A DNA stretch of 64,000 nt from Amycolatopsis cihanbeyliensis (GCF_006715045.1 NZ_VFML01000002.1:310001-374000); one strand, 5' to 3'. Counted from the stretch's first letter, positions 27,206-41,188 are shown. Program-made: numbers and translations. The notes: a model not told the origin generated them from the sequence alone.

Positions 27206-28632
27206 CAGGAGTCCGCCGGCTTGCGCAGGATCGCGCAGAACATCGCGTCGGTGCCGTGCCGGTGTGGCCACAGCTGCACGTAGGGACCCGCGCCGAGGGT
27301 GGGCACCCCGGGAAAGAACTCGCGGGCGTCCAGGGTCCGCGCCCCCGCCCTGCGCGCGGACTCGTGCACCACACCCTCGGTCTCGGCCAGGTGCGGGGAG
27401 CACACGACATAGCTCACCACCCCGCCGGGCCGGACCAGGTCCAGTGCGGCGAGCAGCAGTTGCCCCTGCAACCTGGTCAGCTCGGCGACATCCGAGGGCT
27501 TGCGCCTCCAGCGTGCCTCCGGCCTGCGCCGCAACGCGCCGAGCCCGGTGCACGGCGCGTCCACCAGCACCCGGTCGTACACACCGTCCAATCCGGACTC
27601 CCGGCCGTCGGCGACATGCACGGTGACCGGCAGGTCCTCGGTCGCCCGCTCCACCATCCGTGCCCGGTGCGGGGCCTTCTCCACCGCGTCCAGGGTGGCG
27701 CCCGCGGACTCGGCCAGCGCGCCGAGCAGCGCCGCCTTGCCACCCGGACCCGCGCACAGGTCCAGCCAGCGGGTGTCCTCGCCCGTTACCGGCACCGCGA
27801 TGGTGGCGATCGCGCACAGCTGGCTGCCCTCGTCCTGCACCGCGGCCAGCCGCTCCTTGATCAACTCCGAGTCGGCGAGGTCACCGGTACCCGGCGGCAG
27901 GTGCACACCGTAGGGCGAGTAGGGAGCGGGGTCCCCGCCGGTGATCGCGGCCAGCTCCTCGGCGCTGATCGCGCCGGGCCTGGCGACGAGGTGCACCGCG
28001 GGCCGGGCGTCGTCGGCCAGCAGCGCGGCCTCCAACTCGGGCCCCCTGTCCCCCAGCGCCTCGGCGAACGAGCGAGCCACCCAGCGCGGGTGCGCGCTGC
28101 GCAGCGCCAGGTTACCGATCGGGTCGGTGGCGGGATCCGGTGCGATCTCCTCCACCCAGGCCTGTTCATCCTTTTCGGACACTTGACGTAGCACCGCGTT
28201 GGCGAAGCCGGCCACATGCGAGCCCGCGTCCGCACGCACCAGATCCACGGTGGAGGTCACCGCGGCGTGCTGCGCGACCCTGGTACGCAGTAGCTGATAA
28301 GCGCCGAGCCGCAGCGCGTCCAGCACGACGGCGTCCACTTTGTCCAGTGGCCGGTCGAGGCAGGCGCGGATGATCTCGTCGAGCAGGCCCTGCGCCCGCG
28401 CCGTGCCGTAGGTCAGCTCGGTGGCGAACGAGGCGTCCCTTCCGGTGATCCGGCGGTCGCGCAGCAGCTCCGGCAGCGCGAGGTTGGCGTAGGCGTCGCG
28501 CTCCCGGATCGCGCGCAGCACGTCCAGCGCGGCCCGCCTCGGCGGGTCCTCCGGTGGCGGGCGGCGCGGCCCCTCCTTGCGAGGCGCCGGCCTCCCCCGC
28601 TGCGGTCGTGCGGGTTTCCGATCCCGGCTCAC
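27205..28632 (-). CDS. rsmB: 16S rRNA (cytosine-967) C5-methyltransferase
   Basis: 475 residues. An N-terminal NusB-like RNA-binding domain (about 30-165, with [15 protein letters not shown] and [15 protein letters not shown]) is followed by a SAM-dependent methyltransferase: [15 protein letters not shown] (motif I, about 290), [18 protein letters not shown] (motif IV with one catalytic Cys) and [11 protein letters not shown] (motif VI with the nucleophile Cys). Modifies 16S rRNA. The GTG at 28632 overlaps the fmt stop (GTGA). A basic, proline-rich 30-residue N-terminal tail is typical of actinobacterial versions. Confidence 0.94.
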   Translation of the reverse strand: MSRDRKPARPQRGRPAPRKEGPRRPPPEDPPRRAALDVLRAIRERDAYANLALPELLRDRRITGRDASFATELTYGTARAQGLLDEIIRACLDRPLDKVDAVVLDALRLGAYQLLRTRVAQHAAVTSTVDLVRADAGSHVAGFANAVLRQVSEKDEQAWVEEIAPDPATDPIGNLALRSAHPRWVARSFAEALGDRGPELEAALLADDARPAVHLVARPGAISAEELAAITGGDPAPYSPYGVHLPPGTGDLADSELIKERLAAVQDEGSQLCAIATIAVPVTGEDTRWLDLCAGPGGKAALLGALAESAGATLDAVEKAPHRARMVERATEDLPVTVHVADGRESGLDGVYDRVLVDAPCTGLGALRRRPEARWRRKPSDVAELTRLQGQLLLAALDLVRPGGVVSYVVCSPHLAETEGVVHESARRAGARTLDAREFFPGVPTLGAGPYVQLWPHRHGTDAMFCAILRKPADS

Positions 28633-29558
28633 GTCAGACGCTCCCCTCGCTCGATCCTCGTGCCACGCGCCCAGTCGGCGGCCGCCATCCGTTTCTTGCC
28701 CTGCGCCTGCACCTCACCGAGCCGCACCGGCACGGTCGCGGTCCCGGCGAGTACCCGCTTGCGTTCCACCAGCAGCTCACCCGGCGCCAGCGGGCCGGCG
28801 TCCGCGGCGATCGTGACCGGGCCGAGCTTCAGCCGCTCGCCGCGGAACTCGGCCCACGCACCCGGTTCCGGGGTGACCGCACGTACCTGACGGTGCACGG
28901 CGAGGGCGGGGTCGGTGAACACCACCCGCGCGTCCTCGACCGACACCTTGGGCGCGTAACTGAGGCCCTCGGCCGGCTGCGGTTCCGCACGCAGCGTCCC
29001 GTCCTCGATACCATCCATAGTAGACACGAGAAGCTTCGCGCCGGAGGCGGCGAGCCGTTCCAGCAGCGTGCCCGCGGTGTCGGTGTCCGCGATCGGCTCG
29101 GTCACCACGCCGTACACCGGACCCGCGTCCAGCTCGCGCACGATCCGGAAGGTCGAGGCGCCGGTCAGCTCGTCCCCCGCCCGGATCGCGGCCTGCACCG
29201 GCGCGGCACCCCGCCAGGCCGGCAGCAGTGAGAAGTGCAGGTTGACCCAGCCGTGCCGGGGCACCTCCAGCGCCCGCCGCGGCAGGAGCGCGCCGTAGGC
29301 CACCACCGGGCAGGCGTCCGGGGCCAGCTCGGCCAACCGCGCGAGGAAATCGGAGTCACCGGCACGCTGCGGGGTCAGCACCTCGATACCGTGCTCGTCG
29401 GCGAGGGCCGCCACCGGCGAGCGGGTGGCCCTGCGCCCCCGCCCCGACCTGGCGTCCGGGCGGGTCACCACGGCCACCACCTCGTGCCGGCCCGCGGCTA
29501 TCAGGGCGCGCAGCGCGGGAACGGCTGGTTCCGGGGTGCCCGCGAACACCAGCCGCAT
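28629..29558 (-). CDS. fmt: Methionyl-tRNA formyltransferase
   Basis: 309 residues. Transfers a formyl group from 10-formyltetrahydrofolate to initiator Met-tRNA. N-terminal [20 protein letters not shown] is the usual start. The catalytic core includes [20 protein letters not shown] (Asn and His, about 105-124) and [10 protein letters not shown] with the conserved Asp. The C-terminal tRNA-binding domain starts near residue 205. It overlaps rsmB by 4 nt. No peptide deformylase gene lies between it and priA here. Confidence 0.95.
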   Translation of the reverse strand: MRLVFAGTPEPAVPALRALIAAGRHEVVAVVTRPDARSGRGRRATRSPVAALADEHGIEVLTPQRAGDSDFLARLAELAPDACPVVAYGALLPRRALEVPRHGWVNLHFSLLPAWRGAAPVQAAIRAGDELTGASTFRIVRELDAGPVYGVVTEPIADTDTAGTLLERLAASGAKLLVSTMDGIEDGTLRAEPQPAEGLSYAPKVSVEDARVVFTDPALAVHRQVRAVTPEPGAWAEFRGERLKLGPVTIAADAGPLAPGELLVERKRVLAGTATVPVRLGEVQAQGKKRMAAADWARGTRIERGERLT

Positions 29559-29611
29559 CAGCCCGCCCCGTCCTCGGCCGGACCGTTCTTGCCACCTGGG
29601 AGATCGACCAT
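29558..29611 (-). CDS. Possible 17-aa leader ORF coupled to fmt
   Basis: ATG at 29611 opens a 17-codon frame ([17 protein letters not shown]) whose TGA overlaps the fmt ATG (TGATG). The ribosome site upstream is poor. The arrangement would allow coupling with fmt, but a chance frame is quite possible in such GC-rich DNA. Confidence 0.2.
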   Translation of the reverse strand: MVDLPGGKNGPAEDGAG

Positions 29612-29727
29612 CCCGGCCAGTCTAGAGGCCTGCCCCCGGCACCCCGAGCAGCGCTCCAGCCTGCCGCACCAGCGCGAGGGCGACCGGCGGCAGACGGGTC
29701 CGCGGTCGGGGTCGGGGTCGGGGTCGA

Positions 29728-29740
29728 CAGCGTGACGCTG
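29728..29740 (-). terminator. Small hairpin after priA
   Basis: CAGCG-TGA-CGCTG, a 5-bp stem 30 nt downstream of the priA stop on the minus strand. It is preceded by tandem GGTCGG hexamers (29704-29725). No T-tract, so only a weak terminator candidate. Confidence 0.25.
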
Positions 29741-29769
29741 ACCGCGGGACAGGCCTCGCCCGGCGGAAA

Positions 29770-31863
29770 TCAGATGAGCTCGAGCGGATCCAGCTGCATC
29801 CGTACCGGCTCGGGATCCTTACGCGCGCTGCGCAGCGCGGCGGCCGCGTGCATCGCGGCGGCAAGGGCGTTGCCGTCCTGCCGCGGTACTCGCACCAGCG
29901 CGCGTTCCCGTTCGGTGCGCCCCTCGGCGTCCGGCTCCCCGAGCGGGACCGGGCCGAGCAGCTCGGCCGAGGGCGGCAGGCCGATCTCCGCCAGCAGGCC
30001 CGCCAGCGCGTCCGGCGAGCCCTCCAGGCTGGCCATCCGCACGGCGGGCGGGAAGCCGAGCTCGGTGCGCTCGGCCAGTTCACGCTCGGCATGCCAACCG
30101 GGGTCCCACCGGACGAGCGCCTGCACCGGCGACAGCGCGGCGTCCGCGCCGACCACCACCCTGCCGCCGCGGGTCCCCCTGCGCACCAGTGCGGCCGCGG
30201 TCATCCACCTGCGCAGCGTCTCCTCGGCGGCGCGCAGGTCCTGCCTGCCGAGCAGGGCCCAGCCGTCCAGCAGCAAGGCCGTGCCGTAGCCGCCCTCGGC
30301 CACCGGCTCGGCGCCGGGGGTGCACACCACCAGCGCCGGTTCGGCCTCGACGGTGGACAGCACCTCGCTGGCACCCGAGGTGCGTACGGGAACCCCGGGG
30401 AACGCCCTGCCGAGTTCCTCCGCGGTTCGCTTCGCGCCGACCACCACCGCACGCAGCCGGTCGGAGCCGCAGGCTGCGCACCGGAAACTCGAGTCGGGGA
30501 CGCCGCACCACCGGCAACTCGGCGGGCCTGCCGCGGAGCCACCGGTCCCACCGGGCAGCATCAGCGGGCCCGCGCAGCGGCGACAGCGGACGGGGCCGCG
30601 GCACCGGCCGCAGGCCAACCCGGGCACGTAGCCGCGCCGCGGAACCTGCACCAGTACCGGTGCCCCCGCGGCCAGCGCCGCGCGGGCGGCCTCGAACGCC
30701 ACCGCGGGCAGCCGGGCGGCTCGCGCGGCCTGGTCCCGCGCCAGGTCGAAGTCCTCGCCGAACGCCGTCACCCGAGGTGACTCGGCGCGCACCCTTTCCC
30801 GGTCGGCGAGCACCGGATGCGCCCACCCCGACTCCAGCAACAGCTGCGCCTCCGCGGTGCGGGCGAACCCCGCGACCAGCAACGAGGCGCCCTCGGTGTG
30901 CGCGCGCAGCATCAGCACGTCCCGCACGTGCGGGTACGGCATATGCGGGTCGACGTGCAGGTCGTCCCCGTCGTCCCAGACCACGAAGAGGCCGGTGTCG
31001 ACGACCGGCGCGAACATGGCCGCCCTGGTACCGACCACCACCCGGACCGCACCGCGCAGGACGGCGAGCCAGCGCCGGTAGCGCTCGGCGGGCCCCAGGT
31101 CGGCCGAAAGAGCGACCACGGCCCGCTCACCCACCCGCTCGGCGCAGGCCACGTGCAGCCTGGCCACATCGCGATGATCGGGCACCACCAGCAGCGCGCC
31201 CCGGCCGGTCGCGGCGACGGTCGCGGCCAGCTCGGCCAGCCGGGCGGGCCAGTCCTCCCCGGGCAGGGCCTGCCAGACGGCGTGCGCCGCGCGGCCGGTG
31301 CCCAGCGCCTCGGCCAGGACAGGGCCGCGCGGGTAGCGCGGCCACCCTGTCTCGGCCGGCCGCGGCGGGGTGGCCGCGGGCTCCCTGGCCGGTTCGCCTT
31401 CGACCTTGGCGTGCCGGGGCGGGAGCGCGAGGCGCAGCACGTCGATCAGCGTCCCGCCGTAGCGCTGGGCCACCGCGCGGCAGAGCGCGGCAAGCCGCGG
31501 GGGCAGCACCGGTTCACTCGAGGTCACCCGCTCCAGGAAGGCGAGGGTGCCGGTGTGCTCGGTGTCCGCGCCCCGCTCCACCAGGAACCCGTCCACCAGC
31601 TGGCCGGCGAACCGCACCCGCACCCGGCATCCCGGCACCGCGGCGTCGTCCAGTTCCCGCGGCACCCGGTAGTCGAAGGTGCGGTCCAGGTGCGCCAGGG
31701 GCACATCGACGATCACCCTGGCCACCGGGTCGGTCTCCGCAGGCTGCCGCTGCCCCTTGCGGCCGGCCCCGCGCTTGCGGCCCGCCGCGGCCTTGCGCGG
31801 CGGGTCGGGCTTCGGCGCGGGACTCGGCAGGTCCCACAGCGGGGTCGGCTCGGGGCTGGTCAC
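29770..31863 (-). CDS. priA: Primosomal protein N', ATPase-deficient form
   Basis: 697 residues. The N-terminal DNA-binding domain (VDVPLAHLDRTFDYRVPREL, about 52-71) and the zinc module with eight cysteines (CGRCRGPVRCRRC, CRWCG, CAACG) are intact. The helicase motor is not: where E. coli PriA has the Walker A GxTGSGKT this protein has ALPGEDWPARL, and the DEEH box is replaced by WDDGDD. Loss of both is known for actinobacterial PriA, so it probably works as a replisome-loading platform, not a helicase. A charged, low-complexity N-terminal tail precedes the core. Confidence 0.9.
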   Translation of the reverse strand: MTSPEPTPLWDLPSPAPKPDPPRKAAAGRKRGAGRKGQRQPAETDPVARVIVDVPLAHLDRTFDYRVPRELDDAAVPGCRVRVRFAGQLVDGFLVERGADTEHTGTLAFLERVTSSEPVLPPRLAALCRAVAQRYGGTLIDVLRLALPPRHAKVEGEPAREPAATPPRPAETGWPRYPRGPVLAEALGTGRAAHAVWQALPGEDWPARLAELAATVAATGRGALLVVPDHRDVARLHVACAERVGERAVVALSADLGPAERYRRWLAVLRGAVRVVVGTRAAMFAPVVDTGLFVVWDDGDDLHVDPHMPYPHVRDVLMLRAHTEGASLLVAGFARTAEAQLLLESGWAHPVLADRERVRAESPRVTAFGEDFDLARDQAARAARLPAVAFEAARAALAAGAPVLVQVPRRGYVPGLACGRCRGPVRCRRCAGPLMLPGGTGGSAAGPPSCRWCGVPDSSFRCAACGSDRLRAVVVGAKRTAEELGRAFPGVPVRTSGASEVLSTVEAEPALVVCTPGAEPVAEGGYGTALLLDGWALLGRQDLRAAEETLRRWMTAAALVRRGTRGGRVVVGADAALSPVQALVRWDPGWHAERELAERTELGFPPAVRMASLEGSPDALAGLLAEIGLPPSAELLGPVPLGEPDAEGRTERERALVRVPRQDGNALAAAMHAAAALRSARKDPEPVRMQLDPLELI

Positions 31864-31884
31864 GCCCCTTTCTCTACCAGACGG

Positions 31885-32979
31885 TCAGGACGGGGTGGCC
31901 AGTCGCCGGGTGAGCAGCCGGTAGGCGGGGCGTTCCACCCAGGCCGTCAACGCCCAGCCGAGCAACACCGCGCAGCCGGTGAACGCGGGCACCCACACCC
32001 ACCAGCGCAACCCGAGCTCGGCCAGCCGGAGCGCGAGGATCGTGCCGACCGTGTAGTGCATCAGGTACACGCCGTAGGAGATGCCGGCCAGCCAGCGCAG
32101 CGGCCGGGCGAACCGGTCGAGCCACGGCAGCTCCCAGGCCGGCCGGTAGGCCGCGACGCAGATCAGCACCAGCCCGAGGGTGAAGGCCTGCACCGAGTCC
32201 CCGTTCGGTGGATGCCAGGCGTGCGCCACCAGGATCACGCAGAGCATGGCGAACAGCTGCCCGAAACTCATCCGGCCCTTGGACCAGCGGTAGATGATCA
32301 CGCCCGCGATCACCAGATGCGAGCGGTTCAGCCCGCTGCCGTCCAGCACCACGCTCAGCCACTGCGGCGGGGTGTCCCCCGGCGCCATGGCCAGCCCGCG
32401 CACGGCGAGCGGCACCAGCAGCACGGCCCACAGCACCCCGGTGGCCGCCTTGCCCCTGAGCCTGCCGCGGAACGCCAGCACCGCGATCGCGGTGAACGCA
32501 CCGACCTGGACCGGCACCGTCCAGTGCGCGAGGTCGATGTACCGCACCTCGGGGATCCAGAGGTGCATCAGCGTGAGGTTGCCGATCAGGTCACCGAGGC
32601 CGGGCTGCGGGTAGTCCGCGGGGGCGAGCAACCGGGTGACAGCGAAGATCGCCAGTACGGCGACGAGGAACGCGGGCAGTAACCGGGCGATCCGGCGCAC
32701 CCACCAGCGCACCGGGGTCTGCCTGCCGATCGTCATGGCGGCGAAGTACCCGGAGACGACGATCAGCACCGCGGCACCGAAGGGGAAGTCCATCCGCAAC
32801 GGCGCGGGCAACGGGTCGAGCCCGGACAGGTTGACCGGCGCCAGGAAGGTGGCGTGAAAGGCGAGCACCGCTCCGATGCCGAGCACCCGGATGGCGTCCC
32901 AGCTGAGGTACCGAGCGGAGACCTTCGAGGCATTCTCCGCGCGCACCTCGGGCGCGGCGAGTTCGGGGATGGCTGCCAC
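31885..32979 (-). CDS. Acyltransferase family 3 membrane protein
   Basis: 364 residues with about ten membrane segments. The N-terminal region after a 25-residue cytoplasmic tail carries the family's first helix with catalytic His (LAFHATFLAPVN) and the RRIARLLPAFLVAVLAIF arginine-proline motif. ISYGVYLMHYTV near residue 310 is another hallmark of the acyltransferase 3 (OafA/YrhL) family. Such enzymes O-acetylate or acylate cell-surface glycans or secondary metabolites. Not part of the metK operon (98-nt gap, same strand); substrate unknown. Confidence 0.85.
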   Translation of the reverse strand: MAAIPELAAPEVRAENASKVSARYLSWDAIRVLGIGAVLAFHATFLAPVNLSGLDPLPAPLRMDFPFGAAVLIVVSGYFAAMTIGRQTPVRWWVRRIARLLPAFLVAVLAIFAVTRLLAPADYPQPGLGDLIGNLTLMHLWIPEVRYIDLAHWTVPVQVGAFTAIAVLAFRGRLRGKAATGVLWAVLLVPLAVRGLAMAPGDTPPQWLSVVLDGSGLNRSHLVIAGVIIYRWSKGRMSFGQLFAMLCVILVAHAWHPPNGDSVQAFTLGLVLICVAAYRPAWELPWLDRFARPLRWLAGISYGVYLMHYTVGTILALRLAELGLRWWVWVPAFTGCAVLLGWALTAWVERPAYRLLTRRLATPS

Positions 32980-33052
32980 GAAGCCGGGACATTAGCAACA
33001 AGTCACCCAACCCCCAGTGGAGTGTGACGCAGACCACGCGCATCCCCTGAAC

Positions 33053-33068
33053 GTGTCCATCCGGACAC
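33053..33068 (-). terminator. Hairpin downstream of metK
   Basis: GTGTCC-ATCC-GGACAC, a 6-bp stem with 4-nt loop 9 nt past the metK stop on the minus strand. Candidate terminator; no T-run. Confidence 0.4.
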
Positions 33069-33077
33069 TCGACGCCT

Positions 33078-34310
33078 TCAGGCGCCGGTGGCGGAGCGGA
33101 GCGCGGCCGCCCGATCGGTGCGCTCCCACGGCAGGTCCAGCTCGGGGCGACCGAAGTGGCCGTAGGAGGCCGTCTGCGCGTAGATCGGGCGCAGCAGGTC
33201 CAGGTCCCGGATGATCGCGGCCGGGCGCAGGTCGAACACCTCGGTGATGGCGGCCTGGATCTTCGCCGGGTCCACGGTCTCGGTGCCGAAGGTCTCCACG
33301 AACAGCCCGACCGGGGAGGCCTTGCCGATCGCGTAGGCCACCTGCACCTCGATCCGCCCGGCCAGCCCCGCCGCCACCACGTTCTTCGCCACCCAGCGCA
33401 TCGCGTAGGTCGCCGAACGGTCCACCTTGGAAGGGTCCTTGCCGGAGAAGGCGCCGCCACCGTGCCGGGCCATCCCGCCGTAGGTGTCCACGATGATCTT
33501 GCGGCCGGTCAGGCCCGCGTCCCCCATCGGCCCACCGATCACGAACCGCCCGGTCGGGTTGACCAGGAGGCGGGTGTCGGCCACGTCCCAGCCGAGATCG
33601 TGCACCACCGGGCCGACGACCTGCTCCCGCACATCCACCCCGAGCATGGTGTCCAGGTCGATGCCCTCGGCGTGCTGGCTGGAGACCACCACGGTGTCCA
33701 GCCGCACCGGCTGCTCCCCCGCGTACTCGATGGTCACCTGGGTCTTGCCGTCCGGGCGCAGGTAGGGCAGCACCCCGTCCTTGCGCACCGCGGCGAGCCG
33801 CCGGGACAACCGGTGCGCCAGCGCGATCGGCAACGGCAGCAACTCCGGGGTGTCCGAACAGGCGTAACCGAACATCAGCCCCTGGTCGCCCGCGCCCTGC
33901 CTGTCGATCTCGGCTGTGTCTTCCCTCTGGGGACCTTCCCGCCGGGGCTGTTCTCCAGCCCGGACCTCGTAGGCGGTGTCCACGCCCTGCGCGATGTCCG
34001 GGGACTGCGAGCCGATGGCCACGTTCACCCCGCACGAGTTGCCGTCGAACCCCTTGGCCGAGGAGTCGTACCCGATCTCCAGGATCTTGTCCCGCACGAT
34101 CTTCGGGATATCCGCGTACGCCTCGGTGGTCACCTCGCCCGCCACGTGCACCTGGCCGGTGGTGATCATGGTTTCCACCGCGACCCGGCTGCGCGGATCG
34201 TCGGCCAGCAGCGCGTCCAGGACGGCGTCGCTGATCGCGTCGCAGATCTTGTCCGGGTGCCCCTCCGTCACCGACTCCGACGTGAACAACCTGCGGTTCG
34301 ACGCGCTCAC
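33078..34310 (-). CDS. metK: S-adenosylmethionine synthetase
   Basis: 410 residues from the GTG at 34310 (another GTG at 34322 is possible; the ribosome site is weak for both). Makes SAM from methionine and [22 protein letters not shown] near the N-terminus, [18 protein letters not shown] and [19 protein letters not shown] are all intact. The loop before GAGDQ reads [20 protein letters not shown] and is about ten residues longer than in the M. tuberculosis protein as I recall it. No SAM riboswitch was recognised in the 104-nt spacer to coaBC (34311-34414). Confidence 0.95.
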   Translation of the reverse strand: MSASNRRLFTSESVTEGHPDKICDAISDAVLDALLADDPRSRVAVETMITTGQVHVAGEVTTEAYADIPKIVRDKILEIGYDSSAKGFDGNSCGVNVAIGSQSPDIAQGVDTAYEVRAGEQPRREGPQREDTAEIDRQGAGDQGLMFGYACSDTPELLPLPIALAHRLSRRLAAVRKDGVLPYLRPDGKTQVTIEYAGEQPVRLDTVVVSSQHAEGIDLDTMLGVDVREQVVGPVVHDLGWDVADTRLLVNPTGRFVIGGPMGDAGLTGRKIIVDTYGGMARHGGGAFSGKDPSKVDRSATYAMRWVAKNVVAAGLAGRIEVQVAYAIGKASPVGLFVETFGTETVDPAKIQAAITEVFDLRPAAIIRDLDLLRPIYAQTASYGHFGRPELDLPWERTDRAAALRSATGA

Positions 34311-34414
34311 GAGACTCGTCACATCCCTCGCTGGTCCGGCTGGACAGTAGTCGCCCGAAAGCCTACCGAGATTCGCGGACGGTCGGCGCCTGTTCGAATG
34401 TCGGGTCGTTCCGG

Positions 34415-35650
34415 TCAGCTCCGCCGGAAGCGCACCACCGCGTCCCACATCGCGGCCGCCAGTTGTGCCTTGCTGCCGAGCGGGACGGGCCGCTCGTCGC
34501 CGTTCGCGGACAACAGCCAGCCCGCGTTGTCCTCGACCTCGAAGGCCCTGCCCTGGCCGACCGCGTTGACCACGAGGAGGTCACTGCCCTTGCGCTTGAA
34601 CTTGGTCCTGGCGTGATCCAGCACCCCACCCCGCTCGTCGCCGGTCTCCGCGGCGAAGCCCACGATGGTCTGGCCCGCGCGCCGCCCGGCGACCAGCTCG
34701 GCCAGGATGTCCGGGTTCCGGGCGAGGGTGATGGTCGGGTCCGGCTCGCCGTCCCGCTTCTTGATCTTGTGCGCGGCCAGTTGGTCGGGGCGGAAATCGG
34801 CCACGGCGGCGGCCATCACCACGACATCGGCCCGCTCGGCGGCGCGGTGCATCGCCGCGCGCAGCTCCTCGGCGGTGGACACCGGCACCAGCCGTGCCCC
34901 GGCGGGATCGGGCAGCGCCACCGTATGCGCGGCCACCAGGGTGACCTCCGCACCCCGCTGCGCGGCCACCCTGGCCAAGGCGTAACCCTGCTTGCCGGAA
35001 GACCGGTTGCCGAGGTAGCGAACCGGGTCCAGGGGCTCACGGGTGCCGCCCGCGGACACCACCACGCGCAGACCCTCCAGGTCACGTGGCAGGGCGGACG
35101 GCTCGGCCAGCAGCAGCCTGGCGAGATCCACGATCTCCCGCGGGTCCGTGAGCCTGCCCTTACCGGTGTCCACGCCGGTCAGCCTGCCCGCGTCCGGTTC
35201 GGCGACCACCAGCCCGCGGGACCGCAGCAGCGCCACGTTGTCCCTGGTCGCCGGGTGTTCCCACATCTCGGTGTGCATGGCGGGGAAGAACGCGACCGGG
35301 CAGCGGGCGGTGAGCAGGGTGTTGGTCAGCAGGTCGTCGGCGAGCCCGTGCGCGGCCTTCGCCAGCAGGTCGGCCGTCGCCGGGACGACCAACACCAGGT
35401 CGGCCTCCTTGCCGACCCGCACGTGCTGCACCTCGGGCACCTCGGTGAACACCCCGGTGTGCACGGGGTGCCCGGACAGTGCCTCGAAGGTAGCGGCGCC
35501 GACGAACCGCAGCGCCGACTCGGTGGGCACGACCCGGACGTCATGGCCCGACTCGGTCAGCCCACGCAGTACCTCGCAGGCCTTGTAGGCGGCGATCCCG
35601 CCGCCTACGCCGAGGACGACGCGAGGTTTGCCGGAATCCGGCTCGGTCAC
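34415..35650 (-). CDS. coaBC: Phosphopantothenoylcysteine decarboxylase/synthetase
   Basis: 411 residues, coenzyme A biosynthesis. The N-terminal flavin-dependent CoaC domain has [20 protein letters not shown], the [23 protein letters not shown] motif and [11 protein letters not shown]. The C-terminal CoaB domain starts near residue 190 with [20 protein letters not shown] and the later KIKK motif; it ligates cysteine using CTP. The GTG start overlaps the rpoZ stop (GTGA). Confidence 0.95.
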   Translation of the reverse strand: MTEPDSGKPRVVLGVGGGIAAYKACEVLRGLTESGHDVRVVPTESALRFVGAATFEALSGHPVHTGVFTEVPEVQHVRVGKEADLVLVVPATADLLAKAAHGLADDLLTNTLLTARCPVAFFPAMHTEMWEHPATRDNVALLRSRGLVVAEPDAGRLTGVDTGKGRLTDPREIVDLARLLLAEPSALPRDLEGLRVVVSAGGTREPLDPVRYLGNRSSGKQGYALARVAAQRGAEVTLVAAHTVALPDPAGARLVPVSTAEELRAAMHRAAERADVVVMAAAVADFRPDQLAAHKIKKRDGEPDPTITLARNPDILAELVAGRRAGQTIVGFAAETGDERGGVLDHARTKFKRKGSDLLVVNAVGQGRAFEVEDNAGWLLSANGDERPVPLGSKAQLAAAMWDAVVRFRRS

Positions 35651-35922
35651 TCGCCCTCGGTGTGCTCGAGCAGCCCGGCGTGGATCTCGCGCAGCGCGAT
35701 GGACAGCGGCTTCTCCCTCGGCCCCGGCTCCACCAGCGGCCCGACGTACTCCAGCAACCCCTCACCGAGCTGCGCGTAGTAGTCGTTGATCTGGCGCGCC
35801 CGCTTGGCCGAGTAGATTACCAGGGCGTACTTGGAGCTGACCTTGTCCAGCAGGTCGTCGATCGGCGGGTTGGTGATGCCCTCCAACGCCTCGCCCTGGG
35901 CACCCAGCGTAATCGCGGTCAC
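35647..35922 (-). CDS. rpoZ: RNA polymerase omega subunit
   Basis: 91 residues. [20 protein letters not shown] and [13 protein letters not shown] are the conserved omega core; it stabilises the beta-prime subunit. The GTG at 35922 is preferred over the GTG two codons upstream because it lies 8 nt after AGGAG. It follows gmk by about 19 nt and is translationally coupled to coaBC by a 4-nt overlap. Confidence 0.93.
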   Translation of the reverse strand: MTAITLGAQGEALEGITNPPIDDLLDKVSSKYALVIYSAKRARQINDYYAQLGEGLLEYVGPLVEPGPREKPLSIALREIHAGLLEHTEGE

Positions 35923-35941
35923 TCGCACAGCTCCTGAATGG

Positions 35942-36604
35942 TCACGACTGTTCGGAATCGTCGTCGCTGTCGACGACGTCCACAGTCTGGAAATCTTCGC
36001 CGGTCATCAAGTCTAGCAACTCCCGTGCGGCCACCCGCACGTCGGCGTTCACCACCGTGGTGTCGAACTCCCCCGCCGCGGCCAGCTCACGCTCGGCCTC
36101 GACGAGCCGGGCACGCACCGCATCGTCCTGCTCGGTGCCCCGGCCGGTCAGCCTGCCGACCAGCTCGCCCCAGGACGGCGGCACCAGCATCACCAGCCGC
36201 GCGTCCGGCATGGCCGCGCGAACCTGGCGGGCGCCCTGCAGCTCGATCTCCAGCACCGCGGGCCGCCCGGCCCGCAGGGCCTCCTCCACCGGGGCTCGCG
36301 GGGTGCCGTAGCGGTTCCCCGCGAACTCGGCATGTTCGAGCAGGTCGCCGCGGGCGGCCATCTCCTGGAACCGCGCCCGGTCGACGAAGTGGTAGTGCCG
36401 CCCGTCCACCTCGCCGGGGCGGGGTGCGCGGGTGGTCACCGAGACGCTGAAGTAGATCTCCGGGTTCAGCCGGCGCAGCTCGCCCACGACGCTGGACTTG
36501 CCGACGCCGGAGGGGCCCGACACGACGGTGAGCCGGTGCCGGGACTGTTTCCCGGCCACCGGCTCACCCTGGTGCCCTGTGGCGCCGATTCGTGCGTCGC
36601 TCAC
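35942..36604 (-). CDS. gmk: Guanylate kinase
   Basis: 220 residues. Phosphorylates GMP to GDP. P-loop [11 protein letters not shown] at about 30-40, then [20 protein letters not shown] with GMP-binding residues and the lid [12 protein letters not shown] region. About 24 residues precede the core and the C-terminus is acidic (DSDDDSEQS). The GTG start overlaps the mihF stop (GTGA). Confidence 0.95.
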   Translation of the reverse strand: MSDARIGATGHQGEPVAGKQSRHRLTVVSGPSGVGKSSVVGELRRLNPEIYFSVSVTTRAPRPGEVDGRHYHFVDRARFQEMAARGDLLEHAEFAGNRYGTPRAPVEEALRAGRPAVLEIELQGARQVRAAMPDARLVMLVPPSWGELVGRLTGRGTEQDDAVRARLVEAERELAAAGEFDTTVVNADVRVAARELLDLMTGEDFQTVDVVDSDDDSEQS

Positions 36605-36918
36605 TCGCCGCTGAACTCGGCGAGCAGCGCCTTCCGCTGCCGGTCGCCGAGGCCGCGCAGGCGGCGGCTGGTGGCGATCTCGAGACGCTCCATGGTCTGC
36701 TGCGCGCGCACCTTGCCGACGCCGGGAAGAGCCTCGAGCAGGGCAGACACCTTCATCTTGCCGAGGACCTCGTCCTCGTCAGCCTGCTTGAGGACATCGG
36801 CAAGGGTCGTGCCGCCCCGCTTGAGTCGCTCCTTGAGCTCCGCGCGGGCGCGACGGGCGGCAGCGGCCTTCTCCAGCGCCGCAGCACGCTGTTCCTCGGT
36901 GAGCTGGGGAAGTGCCAC
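36601..36918 (-). CDS. mihF: Actinobacterial integration host factor
   Basis: 105 residues. [20 protein letters not shown] and [20 protein letters not shown] (helix-two-turn-helix region) are diagnostic for the actinobacterial IHF, a nucleoid protein unrelated to enterobacterial IHF. The GTG at 36918 follows GGAGGAAAAC. First gene of mihF-gmk-rpoZ-coaBC; the promoter lies in the 146-nt spacer to pyrF. Confidence 0.95.
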   Translation of the reverse strand: MALPQLTEEQRAAALEKAAAARRARAELKERLKRGGTTLADVLKQADEDEVLGKMKVSALLEALPGVGKVRAQQTMERLEIATSRRLRGLGDRQRKALLAEFSGE

Positions 36919-37064
36919 GTTTTCCTCCGGTAGTACTCAAATTCTGGGTGGGTGTCGCGACCGTACCGATCCCTGCGTACGGGCCACAATGCGGGGTGGC
37001 CGGTCAGCGCCGAACAGACAGCCTGCTATTGCGGTCGGCCGAGCGGAATCCGCCATCCGGCTGC

Positions 37065-37870
37065 TCAAGTTTCCAGAATTGCTTGCGTACGCCGTACGGC
37101 TTCACGCAGCGCGACCGGATCAGGCCCGTGCCGCAGGATCTCCCTGGACGAGGCGGGCAGCACTCCTGGCAGGCCGGGACCGAAGACCCGGCGCAGGTCG
37201 GCCACGGTGGCGCCCTGGGCACCGAATCCGGGAGCCAGGACGGGGCCGTGCAGCCGGCTGAGGTCCAGTTCGGCCGGATCCACCGTGGCACCCACGACGA
37301 CGCCCACATCGCCCAGCGGGGCGGCGTCCGCGTTGCGCTCCGCCGCGGCGTCCACGATCGACTGGGCCACCGTGCGGCCGTCGGCCAGCCGCGCGGTCTG
37401 CACCGCGGCGCCCTCCGGGTTGGAGGTACGCGCCAGCACGAACGCTCCCTTGCCTGCCTCCAGCGCGGGCGTCAGCGCCTCGAAGCCGAGGTAGGGCGAC
37501 ACCGTGACCGCATCGGCCCCCAGCGTCCCCTCGGCGAGGTAGGCCGCCGCGTAGGCGGCCATGGTGGAGCCGATGTCGCCACGTTTGACGTCCAGCAGCA
37601 CCAGTGCGCCGCCCTGCCGGGCCGATGCCACCACCCGCTCCAGTACCGCGATCCCCCGCGCGCCGTACGCCTCGAAGAAGGCCGACTGCGGTTTGACCAC
37701 CGCCACCCGCTCGGCCAGCACCTCGGTGGCGGTCAGCGCGAACCGCTCCAGGCCGCCGGGGTCGGCAGGCAGGCCCCAGGCCGCCAGCAGCCCGGGATGG
37801 GGGTCCACCCCCGCGCACAGCGCCCCGCGTGCGGCCACCGCCTCGGCCAGCCGCGCGCCGAACCGGCCGC

Positions 37871-37874
<4 letters not shown>
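37065..37874 (-). CDS. pyrF: Orotidine 5'-phosphate decarboxylase (type 2)
   Basis: 269 residues. Final step of UMP synthesis. The [11 protein letters not shown] motif (about 95-105) is that of the mycobacterial-type enzyme; [11 protein letters not shown] and [12 protein letters not shown] precede it and the phosphate-binding [12 protein letters not shown] follows. The GTG start at 37874 overlaps the carB stop (GTGA), so it is the last gene of the pyr operon. Confidence 0.95.

Positions 37875-41171
<3,297 letters not shown>

Positions 41172-41188
<17 letters not shown>

Noticed and set aside
29704..29725. GGTCGG hexamer run as a functional repeat
   Set aside because: Short simple-sequence run of three to four copies, common in GC-rich intergenic DNA.
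34311..34414. SAM riboswitch before metK
   Set aside because: The 104-nt spacer shows no recognisable riboswitch core.
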